Source: Photobacterium frigidiphilum
Lineage (GTDB): Bacteria > Pseudomonadota > Gammaproteobacteria > Enterobacterales > Vibrionaceae
Length of the DNA stretch: 57,431 nucleotides
Assembly: GCF_003025615.1 (NCBI RefSeq)
Contig: NZ_PYMJ01000037.1
Coordinates: 1-57,431, forward strand
Direction of reading: 5' to 3'
Part shown: piece after piece, positions 52,563 through 57,431 of the stretch
How positions within the stretch are numbered: the stretch's first letter is position 1
Layout: each line of letters opens with the position of its first letter
Notes under the pieces: model-generated
Databases searched by the model: none
What the model saw: only the letters and a program-made list of their open reading frames with translations
Told to the model about the DNA's origin: nothing
Program-made: the position numbers and the translations under genes

Positions 52563-52732
52563 AATGTACATCTTAACTGAAAAATTGAAGCGGATTATAC
52601 GCGTTTTAAAATCAGGGGATTACAACTGAAAAAAGTGTGTGAATCCCTAGCACGTATAATATGGATACTGATAAAAAGACATAATAGATTTGTGTTTATT
52701 ACGCTTTGAACAGCGAAGTTGCAGGGCTAATA

Positions 52733-53065
52733 TTAACCGCAGCACTTCTTGAATTTTTTACCACTACCGCATGAACAAGGATCGTTACGGTTAGGTGTTT
52801 TATCGAAGGTTGTCGTTTTAGGCTTATTCAGTAAGCCGTTTAAATCAACAATGTTTTCTTCAACGTCAGCGTTTATTTCGATTGTTGCGAATAACGTGTT
52901 CTCTTCTAGAATTGCTTCAACTTCTAGTTTTCGTGCTTCAGTTTGTACGATAACAGAAATTGGGTTCTCTTCTGTACCAGGCTTAGCTTCACGCTTAGTG
53001 TTGTAACCACAGCTTGAGTGTTTAGGTTTTTTTTCAATGCGGCCTTTAAAGAAAAATTTAGACAT
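52733..53065 (-). CDS. SWIM/SEC-C metal-binding protein (PBPRA1643 type)
   Basis: About 110 residues ending in the SEC-C zinc motif RNDPCSCGSGKKFKKCCG (C-x-C-x8-C-C), as at the tail of SecA. The N-terminal MSKFFFKGRIEKKPKHSSC block with a CGYNTKREAKPGTEENPI stretch is that of the small PBPRA1643 family; its role is unknown. The ATG at 53065 is chosen: the frame runs 31 codons further upstream, but a strong terminator hairpin (53142-53168) lies next to that extension. Metal binding is expected from the motif; the partner is not evident. Monocistronic. Confidence 0.8.
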   Translation of the reverse strand: MSKFFFKGRIEKKPKHSSCGYNTKREAKPGTEENPISVIVQTEARKLEVEAILEENTLFATIEINADVEENIVDLNGLLNKPKTTTFDKTPNRNDPCSCGSGKKFKKCCG

Positions 53066-53141
53066 TACGATTTCCTGTATACACGCATTTGCCCATTTGC
53101 TCTTAAAAGAAAATGGGAAATTTGAGTAAGGTGTTAATAGA

Positions 53142-53168
53142 AAAAGCCTGCTCAACAAGCAGGCTTTT
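53142..53168. terminator. Perfect hairpin upstream of the SEC-C gene
   Basis: AAAAGCCTGCT pairs perfectly with AGCAGGCTTTT around five bases (CAACA). It has T on one side and A on the other. Since it sits upstream of a minus-strand gene and 436 bp before zwf, it is either an intrinsic terminator left from other genes or an attenuator. Confidence 0.6.
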
Positions 53169-53310
53169 CAAAATATTGGGCGTTTATATTACGAGTAACG
53201 CTGAAAATTCAGCAGTTTTATGCCTCGTCGCCATCAGTTGGCGATAATGTTAACGGGATCACAGCTTTCAAGCAAGTTTTCAGACGTTTTGAGCCTATAT
53301 ATTCTCACTA

Positions 53311-53353
53311 TTAATTGATCATAAGTAGGCTATTTAAGGTTGCGATCAATTAA
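53311..53353. promoter_or_regulatory. Inverted repeat upstream of zwf
   Basis: TTAATTGATC (53311-53320) and GATCAATTAA (53344-53353) are perfect 10-bp inverted arms with a 23-base spacer, 251 bp before the zwf start. They could be two operator half-sites or a loop-forming stem. The rest of 53169-53603 holds no gene; a small TCGCCA/TGGCGA hairpin lies near 53227. Confidence 0.4.
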
Positions 53354-53603
53354 TTACTTGTTGTTACCATCGTTACTTTATAAAAGATAAAGCACTGCGC
53401 TCATAAGTGACGTTAATCGGCGGGTTTGGAAAACATGTGGTTGCAACCGTTTTTGACTAAGCTTCATACAGTTTTAGGTTTTGCCTATTGATGCAATAGG
53501 TAATACCGAATATCACTGAAATCTATAAATGCTAACATCTTGAACAGCCAGCAAAACTGATTGCTACCTCAGATCGTCGATCTGTGTTAAATGGGAAATT
53601 TAT

Positions 53604-55103
53604 ATGGTTCAGCCAGAAAATAACGCGATTGTTATTTTTGGTGCGTCAGGCGATTTGACTCACCGAAAATTGATTCCAGCATTTTATCATCTCTATGCTA
53701 ATGGGTTATTACCAGAAGATTTTGCAATTTTAGGCGTAAGTCGTACTGAATATAGTGACCAAGATTTTCGTGAAAAATTAAAAATTTCACTCACAGAAAC
53801 AGAAAAGGTAAACGAAGAAACGCTAATTAAATTTTGTGAGCATTTATATTACCAAGCATTGAATACGTCAGAAGTGGCTGAATATGCGCTGTTAAAACAG
53901 CGTTTGGGTGATTTGAATGATAAGCATCATACCCAAGGTAATACTGTCTATTACTTAGCAACCCCACCAAGTTTGTATGGTGTTATTCCTGAATGTTTGG
54001 GTGCACATGGCTTAAACGACGAAACGCATGGTTGGAAAAACCTTATTGTTGAAAAGCCATTTGGTTACGATTTAGCATCAGCCAACGAGCTTGATGAACG
54101 TATTCATGCACATTTCAAAGAGCAACAAATTTACCGCATTGACCACTACTTGGGTAAAGAAACAGTACAGAATCTACTTGTATTTCGTTTTGCTAATGGG
54201 ATGTTTGAACCATTATGGAACCGTAATTTCATCGAATATGTTGAGATCACGGCAGCTGAATCTTTAGGTGTCGAAGAGCGCGGTGGCTATTACGATGGCG
54301 CAGGTGCTGTACGTGATATGTTTCAAAATCACTTACTTCAAGTACTTGCTATGGTTGGAATGGAATCGCCTGCAGCAATCAATGCAGATTCTATTCGTGA
54401 TGAAGTTGTGAAGGTTATGCAGAGCTTCCAGCCATTATCAGAAAAAGATTTAGAAAAGAATCTTGTGTTAGGGCAATACACCGATTCCACGATAAGAGGC
54501 GATCATCTACCAGGATACCGAGAAGAGCATGGTGTAGCAGATGATTCTCGAACGGAAACGTATGTCGGTATGAAGATGTTTATCCAGAACTGGCGTTGGA
54601 ATGGCGTACCATTTTACGTCCGTACTGGTAAGCGTTTACCCACGCGTGTGACAGAAGTGGTTATTCACTTTAAGAAAACACCACACCCAGTATTCGGCAC
54701 CAATGCGCCAGAAAATAAGCTGATTATTCGTATTCAACCCGATGAAGGTATTCTAATGAGCTTCGGTTTGAAAAAGCCAGGGGCTGGCTTTGAAGCTGAA
54801 GAAGTTTCCATGGATTTCCATTACGGTGATTTAGAAGAAACGAATATGCTTACCGCTTACGAGCGTTTATTACTTGATTGTATGAAGGGTGACGCCACGT
54901 TGTTTGCCCGAACTGATGCGGTAAAAGCGTGCTGGAAGTTCGTTCAACCTATTCTTGACTATAAAGAAAACCCTGAACATTTATTTGGTTATGCGGCAGG
55001 TACTTGGGGACCAAAAGAAGCGGATGAGTTATTACAAGGCGACGAACGTAATTGGCGCTTTCCGTGCAAAAACCTGACGAATACTGACTACTGTGAGTTA
55101 TAG
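53604..55103 (+). CDS. zwf: Glucose-6-phosphate dehydrogenase
   Basis: 499 residues. The NADP-binding loop is IFGASGDLTHRKLIPA near 11, the catalytic region RIDHYLGKETVQNLL near 177 with the signature D-H-Y-L-G-K, and EKPFGYDLASANELDE near 150. It also has the closing blocks YVRTGKRLPTRVTEVVIHF near 339 and FEAEEVSMDF near 395. It oxidises glucose-6-phosphate to 6-phosphogluconolactone, making NADPH. Length is normal. It heads zwf-pgl-gnd; pgl starts 2 bp after its stop. Confidence 0.97.
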   Translation: MVQPENNAIVIFGASGDLTHRKLIPAFYHLYANGLLPEDFAILGVSRTEYSDQDFREKLKISLTETEKVNEETLIKFCEHLYYQALNTSEVAEYALLKQRLGDLNDKHHTQGNTVYYLATPPSLYGVIPECLGAHGLNDETHGWKNLIVEKPFGYDLASANELDERIHAHFKEQQIYRIDHYLGKETVQNLLVFRFANGMFEPLWNRNFIEYVEITAAESLGVEERGGYYDGAGAVRDMFQNHLLQVLAMVGMESPAAINADSIRDEVVKVMQSFQPLSEKDLEKNLVLGQYTDSTIRGDHLPGYREEHGVADDSRTETYVGMKMFIQNWRWNGVPFYVRTGKRLPTRVTEVVIHFKKTPHPVFGTNAPENKLIIRIQPDEGILMSFGLKKPGAGFEAEEVSMDFHYGDLEETNMLTAYERLLLDCMKGDATLFARTDAVKACWKFVQPILDYKENPEHLFGYAAGTWGPKEADELLQGDERNWRFPCKNLTNTDYCEL

Positions 55104-55105
55104 CC

Positions 55106-55822
55106 ATGATGAATTACCGCGTATTTGAAACTCCCGTTCATGTTGTGCAGTCGTTAGCAGAAACAATGTTGGCATTTAGCCAAGAAGAGCGACCAGTCCA
55201 TATTTCTCTCTCTGGTGGCAGTACGCCGAAGTTATTATTCAAGACACTAGCGCAATCTCCATTCGCAGAACAGATTGTATGGAATAACCTGCATTTTTGG
55301 TGGGGTGATGAGCGTTGTGTAGAGCCGACAGATACTGAAAGCAACTTTGGTGAAGCAAACGAACTGTTGTTTAAACATATAGCACTACCAAACGCTAATA
55401 TTCATCGCATTCGTGGTGAAGATGAACCTGAGCAAGAATCTGCGCGTTTAGCCGCAGAAATGGATGCTGTTATTCCGCATAAAAACGGCTTACCTGCGTT
55501 TGATTGGATTTTGCTAGGAATGGGAACCGATGGGCATACCGCGTCATTATTCCCAAACCAAACGAACTTCAATGACCCAGCACTGACAGTGATTGCAGCA
55601 CATCCTGAAAGTGGTCAGTTGCGTATTTCAAAAACGGCACGTTTACTTGAAAATGCCGATCGCATTACGTATTTAGTTTTGGGTGCCAGTAAAGCTGATG
55701 TCATCAGAGAAATTAATGATCAACCAGCAGAAGCATTGCCATACCCAGCAGCAAAAATTAAGGCCGTATACGGTCAAACAGAATGGTTTTTAGATTCAGA
55801 CGCAGCCAAAGCGCTAGTGTAA
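55106..55822 (+). CDS. pgl: 6-phosphogluconolactonase
   Basis: 238 residues of the DevB/Pgl family: HISLSGGSTPKLLFKTL near 33, FWWGDERCVEPTDTESNFG near 65 and the catalytic LLGMGTDGHTASLFP near 136 with its His. It hydrolyses the lactone made by Zwf to 6-phosphogluconate. It starts with a double ATG two bases after zwf and ends eight bases before gnd. All three enzymes of the oxidative branch are thus in one transcript. Confidence 0.95.
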   Translation: MMNYRVFETPVHVVQSLAETMLAFSQEERPVHISLSGGSTPKLLFKTLAQSPFAEQIVWNNLHFWWGDERCVEPTDTESNFGEANELLFKHIALPNANIHRIRGEDEPEQESARLAAEMDAVIPHKNGLPAFDWILLGMGTDGHTASLFPNQTNFNDPALTVIAAHPESGQLRISKTARLLENADRITYLVLGASKADVIREINDQPAEALPYPAAKIKAVYGQTEWFLDSDAAKALV

Positions 55823-55830
55823 AGGAGAGT

Positions 55831-57282
55831 ATGATGAAAGGTGATATTGGTGTAATCGGTTTGGCTGTAATGGGTCAGAATCTGATTTTAAATATGAACG
55901 ATCACGGTTTTAAAGTCGTAGCGTTTAATCGAACCGTCGCTAAAGTGGATGAATTTTTAGCGGGCCCTGCGAAAGACACGAACATTATTGGCGCAACGTC
56001 TTTAGAAGACCTTGTAGCAAACTTAGAAGCACCCCGTAAAGTGATGCTGATGGTACGTGCTGGTGATGTGGTTGATCATTTCATTGATAGCCTTGTGCCA
56101 TTGTTAGATAAAGGCGACATCATTATTGATGGTGGTAATTCTAATTACCCAGACACTAACCGTCGCGTTGTGGATTTAGACGCTAAAGGTATTTACTTCG
56201 TCGGTACGGGTGTATCGGGTGGTGAAGAAGGTGCACGATTTGGGCCTTCTATTATGCCGGGCGGCTCTCCTGAAGCTTGGCCACATGTTAAGCCTATTTT
56301 TCAAGCAATCTCTGCAAAAACCGAGCAAGGTGAAGCGTGTTGTGATTGGGTAGGTAAAGATGGTTCGGGTCATTTTGTTAAAATGGTTCACAACGGCATC
56401 GAATACGGTGATATGCAGCTGATCAGTGAAGCATACCATTTCATGAAAGAAGGCTTAGGGCTATCTTATGATGAGATGCAAGCAATCTTTAAAGAATGGA
56501 ATGACACTGAACTTAACAGCTACTTAGTTGAAATAACAGCAGATATATTAGGTTACCGTGATGAAGATGGCGAACCGCTGTTAGAAAAAATTCTTGATAC
56601 GGCAGGTCAAAAGGGTACTGGTAAATGGACGGGGATTAATGCACTCGACCTTGGTATTCCGCTAACGCTGATTACTGAATCTGTGTTCGCGCGTTGTCTG
56701 TCTGCAATTAAAGATCAGCGTGTTGAAGCTGAAGCGTTATTTGGCAAAACTATTCAACCGATTGATGGTGATAAAAAAGAGTGGGTTGATGCACTGCGTC
56801 AGGCACTACTTGCTTCAAAAATCATCTCTTACGCACAAGGCTTTATGTTGATTCGTGAAGCGTCAGAAGAAAATAATTGGTCACTGAACTACGGTAACGT
56901 AGCACTTATGTGGCGTGGCGGTTGTATTATTCGAAGTGCTTTCTTGGGCAACATTCGTGATGCATACGAAGCGACACCTGATATTAAGTTCTTGGGTACT
57001 GACCCATACTTTAAAGATATCTTGGTAGATAGCTTACCGGCATGGCGTAAAGTGGCAGCGAAAGCAATGGAAGTGGGTTTGCCTATGCCAACAATGACAT
57101 CTGCATTAACTTTCCTTGATGGTTACACTACAGGCCGTCTACCTGCCAACATGATTCAAGCACAACGAGACTACTTCGGTGCGCATACGTATGAGCGCTT
57201 AGATCAGCCTCGTGGTCAGTTCTTCCATACGAACTGGACAGGAACAGGTGGTGATACTGCATCTACCACGTACGATGTGTAA
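55831..57282 (+). CDS. gnd: 6-phosphogluconate dehydrogenase (decarboxylating)
   Basis: 483 residues. AAGGAG lies three bases upstream of the double ATG at 55831, which is chosen although the frame is open from 55783 inside pgl. Seen: the NADP fold IGVIGLAVMGQNLILNM near 6, IIDGGNSNYPDTNRR near 100, GTGVSGGEEGARFGPSIMPGG near 128 and GSGHFVKMVHNGIEYGDMQL near 182 (Lys, Asn and Glu of the active site). Near the end, IQAQRDYFGAHTYER is the family block. It makes ribulose-5-phosphate, CO2 and NADPH. A transposase remnant begins right behind it. Confidence 0.97.
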   Translation: MMKGDIGVIGLAVMGQNLILNMNDHGFKVVAFNRTVAKVDEFLAGPAKDTNIIGATSLEDLVANLEAPRKVMLMVRAGDVVDHFIDSLVPLLDKGDIIIDGGNSNYPDTNRRVVDLDAKGIYFVGTGVSGGEEGARFGPSIMPGGSPEAWPHVKPIFQAISAKTEQGEACCDWVGKDGSGHFVKMVHNGIEYGDMQLISEAYHFMKEGLGLSYDEMQAIFKEWNDTELNSYLVEITADILGYRDEDGEPLLEKILDTAGQKGTGKWTGINALDLGIPLTLITESVFARCLSAIKDQRVEAEALFGKTIQPIDGDKKEWVDALRQALLASKIISYAQGFMLIREASEENNWSLNYGNVALMWRGGCIIRSAFLGNIRDAYEATPDIKFLGTDPYFKDILVDSLPAWRKVAAKAMEVGLPMPTMTSALTFLDGYTTGRLPANMIQAQRDYFGAHTYERLDQPRGQFFHTNWTGTGGDTASTTYDV

Positions 57283-57332
57283 TCTCGTATAATCGGTTCT
57301 TAATTTGTCACGTCCTAAAATACGTTGACGGT

Positions 57333-57431
57333 TTATTGATCGGCCAGTAGCGCTAGCTGCTGGCCTTTTTCATGCACTTCATTTGGCGTTTGCATACCCA
57401 AACTCAGATGCGGTCTCATATTATTGTAGAT
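57333..57431 (-). CDS. IS3-family transposase (OrfB), C-terminal end, cut by window edge
   Basis: The last 32 residues read IYNNMRPHLSLGMQTPNEVH and so on, ending ALLADQ. YNNxRPHxSLGxxTPxE is the C-terminal signature of IS3-family DDE transposases (rve domain). The gene continues beyond the window. Its stop is 50 bp from the gnd stop. A candidate element end, starting TGTCACGTCC, lies at about 57306. Only 23 bp then separate gnd from the element. Confidence 0.85.
   Translation of the reverse strand: MYNNMRPHLSLGMQTPNEVHEKGQQLALLADQ
57342..57370 (+). terminator. Hairpin serving as gnd terminator inside the IS end
   Basis: GGCCAGTAGC pairs with GCTGCTGGCC (one mismatch) around four bases, followed by TTTTT. 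It lies within the transposase 3' coding end, so the insertion supplies the terminator for the zwf operon. Confidence 0.6.

Noticed and set aside
1..57431. CRISPR array, tRNA or rRNA genes
   Set aside because: No regularly spaced identical repeats other than those listed, and no cloverleaf or rRNA signature was noticed. A tRNAscan-SE and CRISPR search would confirm.

Overview
The window looks like a chromosome segment of a marine gammaproteobacterium of the Vibrionaceae, most likely Photobacterium. It is AT-rich. It carries a SWIM/SEC-C protein of the PBPRA1643 type (family named after a P. profundum locus), an RRF_GI-type small protein, the zwf-pgl-gnd order seen in vibrios, and dispersed repeats with TATACCCAAG ends. 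No rRNA, tRNA or CRISPR array was seen. Product names come from reading motifs and domain order, not from database searches.

Layout. (1) 1-9548: a glycan locus on the + strand. It has a 5'-truncated GH9 glucanase next to repeat-rich DNA resembling an insertion-sequence end, a membrane GT2 polymerising glycosyltransferase, three tandem DUF3131 proteins (one inner-membrane anchored, two lipoproteins), an unrecognised secreted protein and a cytosolic GT-A-fold glycosyltransferase. (2) 9924-13018: a complete TRAP transporter (P-Q-M), then an AraC-type regulator and a GNAT acetyltransferase. (3) 15439-20740: purine catabolism, with a fused molybdopterin-FAD xanthine dehydrogenase subunit, its 2Fe-2S subunit and an NCS2 urate/xanthine permease. 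Structured leaders precede the first gene and the permease. (4) 20909-29655: lactate use on the minus strand (lldP, lldE, lldF, lldG, dld-II) with a divergent LysR gene. (5) 29689-34905: small proteins (YcgJ-like, DUF805, RRF_GI-like), a CoA-disulfide-reductase/rhodanese fusion divergent from two YeeE/YedE half-transporters, and a SpoIIAA-like protein. (6) 34927-39765: the nirB-nirD-nirC-cobA ammonifying nitrite reduction operon (minus strand), with an FNR box, a NarP/NarL box and a -10 placed as in the E. coli nir promoter.

(7) 40087-47351: a small unknown gene, PnuC coupled to a nucleoside phosphorylase, a Crp/Fnr-family regulator, an aromatic amino-acid permease with a Phe-rich upstream ORF, an Ap4A phosphorylase preceded by twin hairpins, and a PcfJ-like protein. 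(8) 47548-51763: an NlpC/P60 lipoprotein, then a solute-binding protein overlapping a Cache-HAMP-GGDEF diguanylate cyclase. (9) 51777-57431: a 266-bp MITE-like element, a SpoU-type RNA methyltransferase, the SEC-C protein, the oxidative pentose phosphate operon zwf-pgl-gnd, and the 3' end of an IS3-family transposase cut by the window edge.

The least described parts are the GT2/triple-DUF3131 locus, the solitary binding protein wired to a diguanylate cyclase, the three TTAG-N6-CTAA palindromes controlling the sulfur genes, and several structured RNA leaders (xanthine dehydrogenase, permeases, Ap4A phosphorylase).
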